The notes under the pieces were generated by a model. It worked only from the letters and a program-made list of their open reading frames with translations, ran no database searches and was not told the DNA's origin. Of a stretch of DNA of 64,000 bases, positions 1 through 8,103 are shown one piece after another (the stretch's first letter is position 1; every line of letters begins with the position of its first letter). The position numbers were made by a program, and so were the translations under genes. Source of the DNA: Hasllibacter sp963833115 (GTDB lineage: Bacteria > Pseudomonadota > Alphaproteobacteria > Rhodobacterales > Rhodobacteraceae); assembly GCA_963833115.1 (NCBI GenBank), contig CAWHWS010000002.1:558001-622000 (forward strand). Direction: 5' to 3'.

Positions 1-340
1 TCGGCAGGATGAACAGGGTCCGCAGCACGGACATGCCGCGCAGCTTGCGGTCGAGCAGCAGCGCCAGCCCGACGCCCAGCACCATCTCCAGGCTGACGAC
101 GATGGAGGCGAACTTGAGCGTGACCCAGAAGCTCTCGCGGAAGAACGGATCGGTCAGCAGGCCGATGTAGTTGTCCAGCCCGACGAACTCCGCCTCGCCG
201 ATGCGCTGGCTGGGGTTCCACTTCAGGAAGCTGGCCCAGACCATGTAGCCGATCGGGTAGAGCAGCGCGCCCACGAGCACGATCCCCGCGGGCGCGAGGA
301 AGAGGTAGGGCGTGGCCCGGTTGGCGATCGATCTCGACAT
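1..340 (-). CDS. sugar ABC transporter permease (MalF/UgpA type), partial
   Basis: Inner-membrane permease of a binding-protein-dependent sugar importer. The gene leaves the left edge, so only about 113 N-terminal residues are visible. The minus-strand ATG at 338-340 opens MSRSIANRATPYLFLAPAGI. This gives a short cytoplasmic tail, a first helix at about residues 11-35, the family-typical FVGLDNY segment near residue 52, and a second helix from about residue 75. It lies 80 bases downstream of the binding-protein gene, in the order ATPase - binding protein - permease. A second permease would be expected beyond the edge. The substrate cannot be read from the sequence. Confidence 0.9.
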   Translation of the reverse strand, partial: MSRSIANRATPYLFLAPAGIVLVGALLYPIGYMVWASFLKWNPSQRIGEAEFVGLDNYIGLLTDPFFRESFWVTLKFASIVVSLEMVLGVGLALLLDRKLRGMSVLRTLFILP

Positions 341-370
341 GACGTAGGGTGCGGGCTCCGGTCTGGGATG

Positions 371-404
371 CGCGCGGGCCGGGGGTCGCCCCCGGGCCCG
401 CGCG
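371..404 (-). promoter_or_regulatory. strong stem-loop between binding protein and permease genes
   Basis: CGCGCGGGCCGGGGG (371-385) pairs with CCCCCGGGCCCGCGCG (389-404) across a 3-base loop, with one bulged base. It fills most of the 80-base gap between the stop of the binding-protein gene and the permease start. In other sugar ABC operons such as malE-malF, a hairpin in this place protects the binding-protein mRNA and lowers permease output. The same role here is inferred. There is no U-tract, so full termination is less likely. Confidence 0.55.
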
Positions 405-420
405 CCGTGTCAGTCGTCGA

Positions 421-1782
421 TCACTCGGCCTGCTGCCAGGTGTAGTAGCCGGCCTCGTCCATCGTCTCGCGCGCGCGCTCGGCGATGCCGTCCATGGCGG
501 TCTGGATGTCCAGATCCTCCGTCAGGACCTGGTTCATCGTGGTGCCCAGGTCGTTGTTGATCTTGCCCCAGGTGGGGATGATCGGGCGCCAGTCGGGGTC
601 GGCGAACTCGAGCGCCTCGCCGAACGTGGCCGAGTAGGGATACTTCTCGTTCAGCTCGGCGTTCTGATACGTCGAGAACCGCGAGGGGTTGCCGCCCGCC
701 AGCGCCACCGCGAGGTCGCCCTTCTTGGAGGTCAGCCACTGCGCGAGCAGGAACGCGGCCTCCTTGTTCTGGGCGTTCTGCGGGATCGCGATGCCGAAGC
801 CGCCGGTCTGGCTGCCGCGGCGCACGCCCTCGGGATGCGGCGCCCAGCCGACGTTGCCCACCACGGTGGAGTTGGCCGGATCCTCGAAGCCCGCCGCGAA
901 GGCGATGGAGTCGAGGAACATGCCGTAGCGCCCCTGCGCGAAGGCGGCGGCCGCCTCGGACGGGCCGAACGCGAGCGAGCCCTCGATGCCGCAGTCCACG
1001 ATCGTCTTGAGCGCGGTCGCGGCCTCGACGCCGGCCTCGTTGTTGACGATGGGCTGCCAGTTGTCGTCGAAGATGCGCCCGCCCAGCGGGGCGAGGTGCA
1101 GCAGGAACGCGTGGCTCGCCTGCTGGCCGGAGGCCGCGCGCGAGGCCAGGCCGCCCATGTCCGGCTCCAGCTCGGGGATGCGGCAGGCGAGGTCCAGGAG
1201 CTCGTCATAGGTGGTCGGCACCTCGAGGCCGTGCTTCTCGAAGATGTCGGTGCGGTAGCCCAGCACCGAGGTCTCCGAGCCGTAGGGCAGGCCGTAGAGC
1301 GAGCCGGTCTTGCCGGGCAGGTAGCCCTTCGTGCCGCCGGCGACGCCGATGTTCTGCACGTAGCCGTCGATGAGGTCCTCGGCGTCGTACTCGGGATCGG
1401 CCAGCGCCGGGTTCATGAAGTACTTGGCCAGGTTCTCGAGCTGGTCGGCGAAGATGTAGTCCGCCTTGGAGAACACGACGTAGGAGATGAGGTCGTAGTC
1501 GCCCTCGTCCTTGGTCAGCTCCAGCGTCTGCGCCTCGCGCATGCGCAGGTACTCGAGCTGGTCGATCTCGACCTGGATGCCGGTCTCCTCGGTGAACTGG
1601 GGGATCACCTCGCGCATCGCGTTGTAGTGCGGGTGCGCGGGCACCATCATCACCAACTTCGTGCCGGCATAGGGCTGGTAGGGCGCCGCGACGTCCTGCG
1701 CCCAGGCGGCGCCCGTGATCGACGCCGTCATCGTCGCGGTGACCGCGACGGTGGCGGACCAGACTCTCATCGTGTGCTTCAT
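421..1782 (-). CDS. periplasmic sugar-binding protein of ABC transporter (family 1)
   Basis: Extracytoplasmic solute-binding protein that captures a sugar in the periplasm and hands it to the permease pair. It has 453 residues, normal for bacterial solute-binding family 1. A Sec signal peptide covers about residues 1-28, ending in GAAWAQD. The mature part carries family features: PAHPHYNAM near the N-terminus, an FTEETGI segment, and AAAFAQGRYGMF in the second lobe. The start ATG at 1782 is preceded on the minus strand by a strong AAGGGAGG ribosome site. The gene sits between its ATPase (upstream) and permease (downstream). The ligand is unknown. The nearby kinase and aldolase suggest a pentose, polyol or sugar acid. 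Confidence 0.9.
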   Translation of the reverse strand: MKHTMRVWSATVAVTATMTASITGAAWAQDVAAPYQPYAGTKLVMMVPAHPHYNAMREVIPQFTEETGIQVEIDQLEYLRMREAQTLELTKDEGDYDLISYVVFSKADYIFADQLENLAKYFMNPALADPEYDAEDLIDGYVQNIGVAGGTKGYLPGKTGSLYGLPYGSETSVLGYRTDIFEKHGLEVPTTYDELLDLACRIPELEPDMGGLASRAASGQQASHAFLLHLAPLGGRIFDDNWQPIVNNEAGVEAATALKTIVDCGIEGSLAFGPSEAAAAFAQGRYGMFLDSIAFAAGFEDPANSTVVGNVGWAPHPEGVRRGSQTGGFGIAIPQNAQNKEAAFLLAQWLTSKKGDLAVALAGGNPSRFSTYQNAELNEKYPYSATFGEALEFADPDWRPIIPTWGKINNDLGTTMNQVLTEDLDIQTAMDGIAERARETMDEAGYYTWQQAE

Positions 1783-1887
1783 GTCATCCTCCCTTGGGCG
1801 GAGCGCTGCGGCTCCTTGAATGCGGGCGGCCCGCCGGGCCCCCCGTTCGGCCGCCCCGCTCGGGGGCCGCCATCCGTCGGCGCCCCG

Positions 1888-2968
1888 TCAGAGGGCCGCC
1901 TCCGTGTCCGGATCGAAGAGATGGACCTGATCGGGGTCGATGGCCACGCGGACCGTCTCGCCGACCTTGATCGGCCGGGCCGTCTGCGCCTCGATGGCGA
2001 TGCGGGCGGCGCCGAGATCGGTCATCAGGACCGATTGCGCGCCGACGTATTCGGACAGGATCACCGGCAGGTCGATCGCCCCCGGCGCGTCCCCGCCCTG
2101 CAGGAGCGTGAAGCCGGACGGCCGGATCCCCACCGTCACCCGCCGCCCGCCGCCCAGCGCGGCGCGCGAGGCGGGCAGAGGCACGTCGAACCCGTCGCCG
2201 CGCACGTGCAGTCGGCCGGCCTCCTCCATCAGCTCGCCGGGCACGAAGTTCATCGGCGGCGAGCCGATGAAGCTCGCGACGAAGAGGTTGGCGGGCGAGC
2301 GGAACAGCTCCTCCGGGGTGCCGTGCTGCATGATCTTGCCCGCGCGCATCACGACGATCCGGTCGCCCAGGGTCATCGCCTCGATCTGGTCGTGGGTGAC
2401 GTAGACCATGTTCTTGTCGACCCGCTGGCTCATCAGCGCGAGCTCGGCGCGCATCTCGCCCGCGCAGCTTGGCGTCGAGGTTCGAGAGCGGCTCGTCGAA
2501 GAGGAAGGTGCCCGCGTCGCGCACCAGGGCGCGGCCCATCGCGACGCGCTGGCGCTGCCCGCCCGAGAGCTCGGCCGGCTTGCGGTTCAGGTAGGGGGTC
2601 AGGCCCAGCGTCTGGGCGACGGCACCGACGCGGCGGTCGATCTCGGCCCGGTCCATCCGCGCGAGGCGTAGCGCGAAGGACATGTTCCGCGCCACGTTCA
2701 TGTGCGGGTAGAGCGCGTAGTCCTGGAACACCATCGCGAGGTCCCGCTCCTTGGGGTCGAGCTGCGAGACGTCGCGCCCGTCCATCAGGATCTCGCCCCC
2801 GGTCACGTCCTCGAGGCCCGCGATCATCCGCAGCGTCGTGGACTTGCCGCAGCCGGACGGGCCGACGAAGACGGTGAACTCCCCGTCCTCCATGCGCAGG
2901 TCGAGGCCCTCGATCACCGTGGCGGTGCCGTAGTCCTTGCGCAGGCTCTGCAGTTCGATGACCGGCAT
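1888..2968 (-). pseudogene. sugar ABC transporter ATPase (UgpC/MsmK type), frameshifted
   Basis: ATP-hydrolysing subunit of the sugar importer. The first frame starts at ATG 2968 (MPVIELQSLRKDYG, preceded by GAGGAG). It holds Walker A GPSGCGKST, the Q-loop MVFQDYALYPHM, the signature LSGGQRQRVAMGRAL and Walker B TFLFDEPLSNLDAKLR. It then leaves frame. The rest (EMRAELALMSQRVDKNMVYV, H-loop THDQIEAMTLGDR, then the C-terminal TOBE regulatory domain) lies in another frame ending at 1888. One extra base in the G-triplet near 2459-2461, where R-G-E-M is expected, explains it. Removing that base gives 359 residues, the usual family length. It may be a sequencing error or a true mutation. A longer upstream start at 3043 is unlikely. 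Confidence 0.85.
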
Positions 2969-3010
2969 CGGCGGGGAACGCTCCTCATTCTCTCCGTCGA
3001 ACGGTCGCGC

Positions 3011-3026
3011 GTTCTGCATGCAAACG
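3011..3026. promoter_or_regulatory. candidate operator in divergent promoter region
   Basis: The 8-base perfect palindrome TGCATGCA (3015-3022) lies between the divergent transporter ATPase and GntR regulator genes, within a stretch less GC-rich than its surroundings. FadR-type GntR regulators commonly bind short palindromes in the promoter between their own gene and the genes they control. The assignment rests on position and symmetry only. Confidence 0.25.
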
Positions 3027-3106
3027 CAAGCGGCGGGATGCAAGGGAGCCGGTCGGGGCTCGCCAAGGGCGCCGGATGGGTGCTATCGTCACGTAAGGGA
3101 GGCGTC

Positions 3107-3775
3107 ATGGCACAAACTGCGCGAACGCGGGAGACCGCGGGGCCGAGGCCCCCGGCGGCGGCGCGGATCGAGGCGGCGCTGCTGGACGACGTCTCGATCG
3201 GGGCGATCGCGCCGGGCGAGCGGCTGGACGAGACGCGCCTCGCGGCGCGGTTCGGCACGTCGCGCACGCCGGTGCGAGAGGCGCTGGGGCGGCTGGTCGC
3301 GGCCGGGGTCGCCACGGGGATGGGCGGGCGCGGACTGCGCGTCGCGACCCTGACCCATGAGGAGCTGGCCCAGATGTTCGAGGCCATGCAGGAGATCGAG
3401 GCCGTTTGCGCCCGACTGGCCGCGCAGCGCCTGACCCTGTTGGGCCGGGCGCGCCTGCAGGCGGCGCAGGCGGAGTGCGCCGCCGCCGCGCAGGCGGGGG
3501 ACATCCCGGCCTATCTGCGCGCCAACGAGGCCTTCCATTTCGAGATCTACGCCGCCACGCAGAACCCCTACGTCCAGGGGCTCGCGGTCGATTTCAGGCG
3601 CCGGACCGGGCCGTTCCGCGCCAAGAAGTTCGCCGGGCCCGAGGATCTGATCGCGTCCGCGCGCAGCCACGAGGCGCTCTTGGCCGCCATCCTCGACGGG
3701 GATGCCGGCGACGCCTACGAGGGCATGCGCGCGCACCTGACGGAGAGCTACCTCAAGGTGCTGGCCGTCAACTGA
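3107..3775 (+). CDS. GntR-family transcriptional regulator, FadR/FCD subfamily
   Basis: DNA-binding regulator, 222 residues, the normal size for this subfamily. The N-terminal winged helix-turn-helix has the GntR signature: ERLDETRLAARFGTSRTPVREALGRL at about residues 39-64. The C-terminal all-helical FCD effector domain includes MQEIEAVCARLAA and the late H-x-x-L segment SHEALLAAILDGD. FCD domains usually bind organic acids or sugar acids, often through a metal. The start ATG at 3107 follows a strong AAGGGAGG site, so longer in-frame starts were rejected. It is divergent from the sugar transporter and upstream of the lactonase-like and sugar-catabolic genes, so it probably controls them. Confidence 0.92.
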   Translation: MAQTARTRETAGPRPPAAARIEAALLDDVSIGAIAPGERLDETRLAARFGTSRTPVREALGRLVAAGVATGMGGRGLRVATLTHEELAQMFEAMQEIEAVCARLAAQRLTLLGRARLQAAQAECAAAAQAGDIPAYLRANEAFHFEIYAATQNPYVQGLAVDFRRRTGPFRAKKFAGPEDLIASARSHEALLAAILDGDAGDAYEGMRAHLTESYLKVLAVN

Positions 3776-3850
3776 TCCGGCCCAGGTGGACACAGGCGCC
3801 CCGCTGTGCACAAAGAGGCCAGGCAGCATCCACATCCAGGAGACCCCGGC

Positions 3851-4778
3851 ATGGGCGTTCGAGAGACCAGGATATACCCGATCAACACCGGCTGGCTGGA
3901 GGCCGATCTCGGGACCTACATCTTCTGGAAGGGCCCGGCGGGGAAGAAGATCTGGAACCCCGTGTTCTGTCATTACGTCGACACGGGCGAGCACAAGATC
4001 CTGGTCGACACGGGCCTGTGCGACGAGGCGCGCGCCACCCAGTACCACCACAAGTGCGACAAGCGCGGCTGCCTCCAGGTGCACGAGCACCTCGAGCGGA
4101 AGCTGGGCGTCCACCCCGACGAGATCGACGCGATCGTCTTCACGCACCTGCACTGGGACCACGTGCAGAACATGAAGATGTTCCGCGAACGCCCGCTACA
4201 TCGCCCCCGCGGCCGAGATCGCGATGGCCTACAACCCCCTGCCCCTCTACTACCGCACCTACGAGAGCGGCGTCCTCGAGATCGAGCCCGCCTATGCGGG
4301 ATGCGCCTTCGAGGCGGTGGAGGACGAGTGCGAGGTCCTACCTGGCATCACCATGTTCCACACGCCGGGCCATTCGGTCGGGCACATGGCGGTGACGGTC
4401 GCGACGTCCGCGGGCGACATCGTGATCGCCGGCGACGCGATCTTCCAGGAGCGCAACCTCGAGCCCAACCCGGACGAGGGCTGGCGCCACTGGGTCCCGG
4501 CGCGGTTCGTCGATTCGGTCGCCGGCTGGCGCTCGGTCGAGGAGCTGGACAAGCGCGCCGACTACGTCCTGGCCTGCCACGACAAGGTCGCGAACGAGCG
4601 CTCGGACGTGTTCCCCTACGAGGGCATGCCGATCCGGCAGCGTCGCCAGCCGATCCCGGGATACAGGTTCTACTTCGGCGACATGCCGGCGGGCGCCGCC
4701 CATAAGGCCGCCCCGGCGATGACGCGCGAGGAGGCGGACGCCTACGTCGCCGGCCTCGTGCCGCCGACGCCCGATTGA
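3851..4778 (+). pseudogene. metallo-beta-lactamase-fold hydrolase (AHL-lactonase-like), frameshifted
   Basis: Zinc hydrolase of the MBL superfamily, closest in pattern to the AiiA/AttM N-acyl homoserine lactonase family. The first frame begins at ATG 3851 (MGVRETRIYPINTGW) and contains the metal motif THLHWDH. It then shifts inside the C-triplet at 4192-4194. The second frame (RYIAPAAEIAMAYNPLPL onward) carries the other ligands: PGHSVGH, IAGDAIF and LACHDK. Removing one C gives an intact 308-residue protein with every zinc ligand present. An upstream in-frame ATG at 3806 lacks a ribosome site. The substrate could be an acyl homoserine lactone or, given the sugar locus, a sugar lactone. It may be a sequencing error rather than a dead gene. 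Confidence 0.85.
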
Positions 4779-4835
4779 CCCTGCCCCCGCTCGGTCCGTG
4801 TCCGCGCCCCGGCATCGGGACCGCCATCGCCCCCG

Positions 4836-4920
4836 TCATCCTCCGGCCGGGCCGGAGGATCTCCCCGCCCGGAGCGCGCGCCCCGGCCCGGGAGATCCTC
4901 GGATCGGGTCCGAGGATGAC
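4836..4920. repeat. pair of palindromic intergenic repeat units
   Basis: Two hairpins lie in mirror arrangement. The first is ATCCTCCGGC-CGG-GCCGGAGGAT (4838-4860). The second is ATCCTCGGA-TCGGG-TCCGAGGAT (4895-4917). The outer flanks GTC and GAC and the inner flanks CTCC and GGAG also pair, so the whole block forms a larger inverted repeat. It occupies the 219-base gap between the lactonase-like and HAD genes. Short palindromes with an ATCCTCGG core occur as dispersed elements in alphaproteobacterial genomes. No other copy was noticed in this window. Confidence 0.6.
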
Positions 4921-4997
4921 GGCGTGAGGACGGCGCCCGCCCGGGGCCGGGGCGGCGCCCGCCCGCGCGGACGGGCGCGGCGGGACCGGGCCGCGCG

Positions 4998-5831
4998 GTG
5001 AGGTCCATCGACAGCCTCCTGGAGGTCGCCGGCGATCACGACGCGGTCGTCCTCGACCAGTACGGCGTCCTGCACGACGGCGCGCGGCCCTATCCCGGCG
5101 CGGTCCCGGCGCTGGAGGCCCTGCGCGCCGCCGGGCATCGGCTCGCGGTCCTGTCGAACTCGGGCAAGCGCGCTGCCTATAACGCCGCGCGCATCGAGCG
5201 GATGGGCTTCCCCCGGGGCCTGTTCGAGGCCGTGATGACCTCGGGGGAGGCGCTGCGCTCCGACATCGCCCGCGGGGCCGTTCCGCACCGCCGGCTCTGG
5301 CCGGTGGAGGGCGCGCCGGGGGACGCGGCCGCCTTCGCCGAGGGCCTGGACGTGACCTTGACGGACGGGCCCGGGGATGCGGACGCGGTCCTCCTGATGG
5401 GCCTGCCCGAGGGCACGGACGCGGACGGGGCCGAGGCCCTGCTCGCCCGCCTCGGAGGCCTGCCGGTGATCTGCTCGAACCCCGACCGCGCCTCCCCTCG
5501 CGCCGGCGGCGGCACGGCGGTCTCCCCGGGCGCGCTGGCCCACACCCATGCCGATGCGGGCGGCGAGGTGCTGTGGTACGGCAAGCCGCACCGCCCCGTC
5601 TTCGACGCTCTCGCGCGCGCCCTCGGCACGGGCCGCCTCCTGATGGTGGGCGATTCGCCCGAGCACGACGTGGCGGGCGGCGCGGGCGCGGGCTGGGCGA
5701 CCTGCCTGGTGATGGGCGGGCTGCACGCCGCGCGGCTGGGGGGGGACGCGTCCCGCGTGCCCGCCCTGATGCATGAGGAGGGCGCGCCGATGCCGACCTA
5801 CGCGATCGCCAGCCTGGCCGGCGCGGCGTGA
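4998..5831 (+). CDS. HAD superfamily class IIA hydrolase (TIGR01459/NagD-like)
   Basis: Probable phosphatase of the HAD superfamily, 277 residues. Motif I is DQYGVLHDG (nucleophile Asp20, acid/base Asp27). Motif II is LAVLSNSGKR and the late motif is MVGDSPEHDVAGGAGAGW, the layout of class IIA (NagD/p-nitrophenyl-phosphatase-like) enzymes with a cap domain between. The start is GTG at 4998; no ATG fits the family N-terminus better. The gene overlaps the next one by 4 bases (GTGA), so it is translationally coupled to the aldolase and kinase. A sugar-phosphate substrate in the same pathway is inferred. Confidence 0.85.
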   Translation: MRSIDSLLEVAGDHDAVVLDQYGVLHDGARPYPGAVPALEALRAAGHRLAVLSNSGKRAAYNAARIERMGFPRGLFEAVMTSGEALRSDIARGAVPHRRLWPVEGAPGDAAAFAEGLDVTLTDGPGDADAVLLMGLPEGTDADGAEALLARLGGLPVICSNPDRASPRAGGGTAVSPGALAHTHADAGGEVLWYGKPHRPVFDALARALGTGRLLMVGDSPEHDVAGGAGAGWATCLVMGGLHAARLGGDASRVPALMHEEGAPMPTYAIASLAGAA

Positions 5832-6772
5832 CCCCGCCGGCGCCGCCGCCGATGGCGTTCCGCGCCCTCTCCGCCCGGATCGGGGCCGACCCGCTTCAGA
5901 TCCAGGGCGCGGGCGGCAACACCTCCTGGAAGGCCGGGCCCGCGATGTGGGTCAAGGCCAGCGGGATGCTCCTGTCGGACGCGATGACGCGGGGCGTGTT
6001 CGTCGCCGTGGACCGCGCGGCGGCCGAGGCCGAGGCGGAGGGCGAGGGCGACGGGACCTGCCGCGCCGCCGTGATCGCCGGCGCCGGCCCCGAGGGCCTG
6101 CGCCCCTCCATCGAGACGACGTTCCACGCCGCGCTGGAGGGGCGCTGCGTCGCGCACACCCATTCGGTCGGCGCCCTGGCGCACGCGACCTCGCCCGAGG
6201 GGCTGGACGCGCTCGGCGCCGCGCTGGACGGCATCCCCCACGCCGTGATCCCCTACGCGATGCCGGGCCGACCGCTCACGCGGGCGATCCTGGAGCGCTC
6301 GGGGAACGCGCCGGTGCTGGTCCTCGCCGATCACGGCCTGATCGTGCGCGGGGACGACGCGGCCGCGGTCTCGGACCTGCTGGCGGAGGTCGAGGCGCGC
6401 CTGACCCTGCCGGCGCGGGCGAAGGACGTGCCGGCAGGGCCGCCGCCGGAGGGGTTCGAATGGGTGCCCGCCGCGTTCGGCCCCCATGCGCCGGGCGCGG
6501 GCAGCTTCTGGCCCGACCACGTCGTCTTCCTCGGCCCCGGCCTGCCGGACGGGCCGGCGGAGGGGCGGCCCGCCTGCCTGTCCTCCGGCGGCCTCGCGAT
6601 CCGCGCGGACGCAGGGGACGCGGCGCGGGCCATGGCGCGCTGCCTCGCGGACGTGTTCGCGCGGATCCCGGACGGCTGGACGCCCGCGCCCATCGGCGCC
6701 GCCGCGGAGGCCGACCTGACGGGATGGGACGCCGAGGCCTACCGGCGGAAGCTCGCGGCCGGGCGGGCATGA
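5828..6772 (+). CDS. class II aldolase/adducin family protein
   Basis: Probable zinc-dependent sugar-phosphate aldolase or related lyase, 314 residues. An N-terminal IQGAGGNTSWK loop, the metal pair in VAHTHSVGALAHA and the third histidine in LADHGLIVRG match the class II aldolase/adducin family (fuculose- and rhamnulose-phosphate aldolases, ribulose-phosphate epimerases). The C-terminal ~100 residues extend beyond the catalytic domain. The start is GTG 5828, coupled to the HAD gene by GTGA. ATG 5852 is an alternative. The gene is followed by the kinase with ATGA overlap. The most likely role is cleavage of the kinase product. The exact substrate is not predictable. Confidence 0.8.
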   Translation: MTPPAPPPMAFRALSARIGADPLQIQGAGGNTSWKAGPAMWVKASGMLLSDAMTRGVFVAVDRAAAEAEAEGEGDGTCRAAVIAGAGPEGLRPSIETTFHAALEGRCVAHTHSVGALAHATSPEGLDALGAALDGIPHAVIPYAMPGRPLTRAILERSGNAPVLVLADHGLIVRGDDAAAVSDLLAEVEARLTLPARAKDVPAGPPPEGFEWVPAAFGPHAPGAGSFWPDHVVFLGPGLPDGPAEGRPACLSSGGLAIRADAGDAARAMARCLADVFARIPDGWTPAPIGAAAEADLTGWDAEAYRRKLAAGRA

Positions 6773-8037
6773 CCCTCTTCGTCGGGATCGACGTCGGCAC
6801 CTCCGGCGTGCGCTGCGCCGCGGTGGACGCCTCCGGCGCCGTGGCCGGGGCGGCGCGGGTGGACGGCGGGCCGGTGCCCTCCGGGGACGGCGTGGACGCC
6901 GCGCGCTGGTGGGACATGGCCGAGGAGGCCCTGCGCGCCCTCGGCCGTGAGGTGCCGATGGACGAGGTCGCCGCGATCGCCTCGGGCGGCACGTCGGGCA
7001 GCATGGTCGCGCTGCGGGCGGACGGCGTCATCGCGGGTCCGGGCTACATGTACGACAGCGCCGGCTTTGACGCCGAGGGCGCGGCGCTCGGCGTCTCCCC
7101 GGCCTCGGCCACCGCGCGGGCGCTCCACGCGCTGCGAGCCGCGCCGGGGGCGGCGCACCTGGCGCATCAGGCCGACGTGATCGCGCACCGCCTGGGCGCG
7201 CCCCTCGGGGTCACGGACGAGAACAACGCCCTCAAGACCGGCTACGACCCCGAGGCGCGCGCCTGGCCCGCGGCGCTTCGAGCGCATCCCGAACTCGGCC
7301 CCGCCCTGCCCCGCGCGGTGCCGGTCGGCGCGCCGATCGGGCGGGCGGGCGCGCCGGCACGGGCGCTCGGCCTGCCGCCGGGTTGCCGGGTCCATGCCGG
7401 GACGACCGATTCGGTCGCCGCATTCATGGCGACCGGCGCGCACGCTCCCGGCGACGCGGTCACCTCCCTGGGCACGACGCTCGCGATCAAGCTCGTCTCG
7501 CCCGGACGGATCGAGGATGCGGCGCGCGGCGTCTACTCGCACCGGCTGGGGGATCTCTGGCTCGCGGGCGGGGCCTCGAACGTGGGCGGCGGGGTGCTGG
7601 CGCGGCTCTTCGGGCGGGACGCGCTCGAGGCGCTCTCGGCGCGGATCGACCCGGCGGTGCCCTCGCCGCTCGACTACTATCCCCTGAATCGGACGGGCGA
7701 GCGCTTCCCGGTGGCGGACCCGGCGATGGCGCCGCGGATCGAGCCCCGCCCGGAGGACGACGCGGCCTATCTCCACGGCCTGCTGGAGGGGATCGCCCGG
7801 GTCGAGGCGGCGGGATACGCCGCGCTCGAGGCGCTTGGCGCGCCGGCGCCGCGCGCGGTCGCGACCGTGGGCGGCGGGGCGCGCAGCGAGGTCTGGACCG
7901 CGATCCGGGCGCGCGTGCTCGGCCGCCCCGTGACGCGCGCCGCGGAGGTCGAGGGGTCGGTGGGGCTCGCGCGCTGGCTGGCGCGCGCCCACGGGACAAG
8001 AGACATGTCCCGCGATCACGGGGTTGCGGGGGGTTAG
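6769..8037 (+). CDS. FGGY-family carbohydrate kinase
   Basis: ATP-dependent sugar kinase, 422 residues, shorter than xylulokinase or glycerol kinase (about 490). The N-terminal phosphate loop FVGIDVGTSGVR, the catalytic region HAGTTDSVAAF and the C-terminal nucleotide motif VGGGARSEVW are all present. The compact size and the ASGGTSGSMV and MYDSA segments resemble the D-ribulose-kinase-like branch of cyanobacteria and plants. The start ATG 6769 overlaps the aldolase stop (ATGA). Together with the transporter, GntR regulator, aldolase and HAD phosphatase it forms a sugar assimilation pathway, probably for a ketopentose or polyol-derived sugar. Confidence 0.87.
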   Translation: MTLFVGIDVGTSGVRCAAVDASGAVAGAARVDGGPVPSGDGVDAARWWDMAEEALRALGREVPMDEVAAIASGGTSGSMVALRADGVIAGPGYMYDSAGFDAEGAALGVSPASATARALHALRAAPGAAHLAHQADVIAHRLGAPLGVTDENNALKTGYDPEARAWPAALRAHPELGPALPRAVPVGAPIGRAGAPARALGLPPGCRVHAGTTDSVAAFMATGAHAPGDAVTSLGTTLAIKLVSPGRIEDAARGVYSHRLGDLWLAGGASNVGGGVLARLFGRDALEALSARIDPAVPSPLDYYPLNRTGERFPVADPAMAPRIEPRPEDDAAYLHGLLEGIARVEAAGYAALEALGAPAPRAVATVGGGARSEVWTAIRARVLGRPVTRAAEVEGSVGLARWLARAHGTRDMSRDHGVAGG

Positions 8038-8048
8038 CCTTTGGTTAA
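8034..8048 (+). promoter_or_regulatory. CtrA-like site upstream of VPLPA-CTERM gene
   Basis: TTAG-N7-TTAA, one mismatch from the CtrA recognition pattern TTAA-N7-TTAA, 56 bases before the start of the surface protein gene. Such T/A blocks are rare in this very GC-rich sequence. The same spaced pattern occurs upstream of two other genes within 9 kb. Confidence 0.4.
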
Positions 8049-8103
8049 TGTCCGCGAACGGGCGCGATCGTGCCCCGCCGCATCAACCGAGTGGAATTTC
8101 CTT

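Noticed and set aside
349..2877. Long + strand open frame (842 codons) opposite the sugar-binding protein and ATPase genes
   Set aside because: The opposite strand encodes clear ABC transporter proteins; the + frame has no recognisable domain.
3781..3850. TGTGCACA-like element before the lactonase gene as a second regulator site
   Set aside because: Imperfect and not similar to the palindrome at 3015; could be chance.
6450..6462. GGTTCGAA sequence resembling a tRNA T-loop
   Set aside because: It lies inside the aldolase coding frame and no acceptor or anticodon stem can be folded around it.
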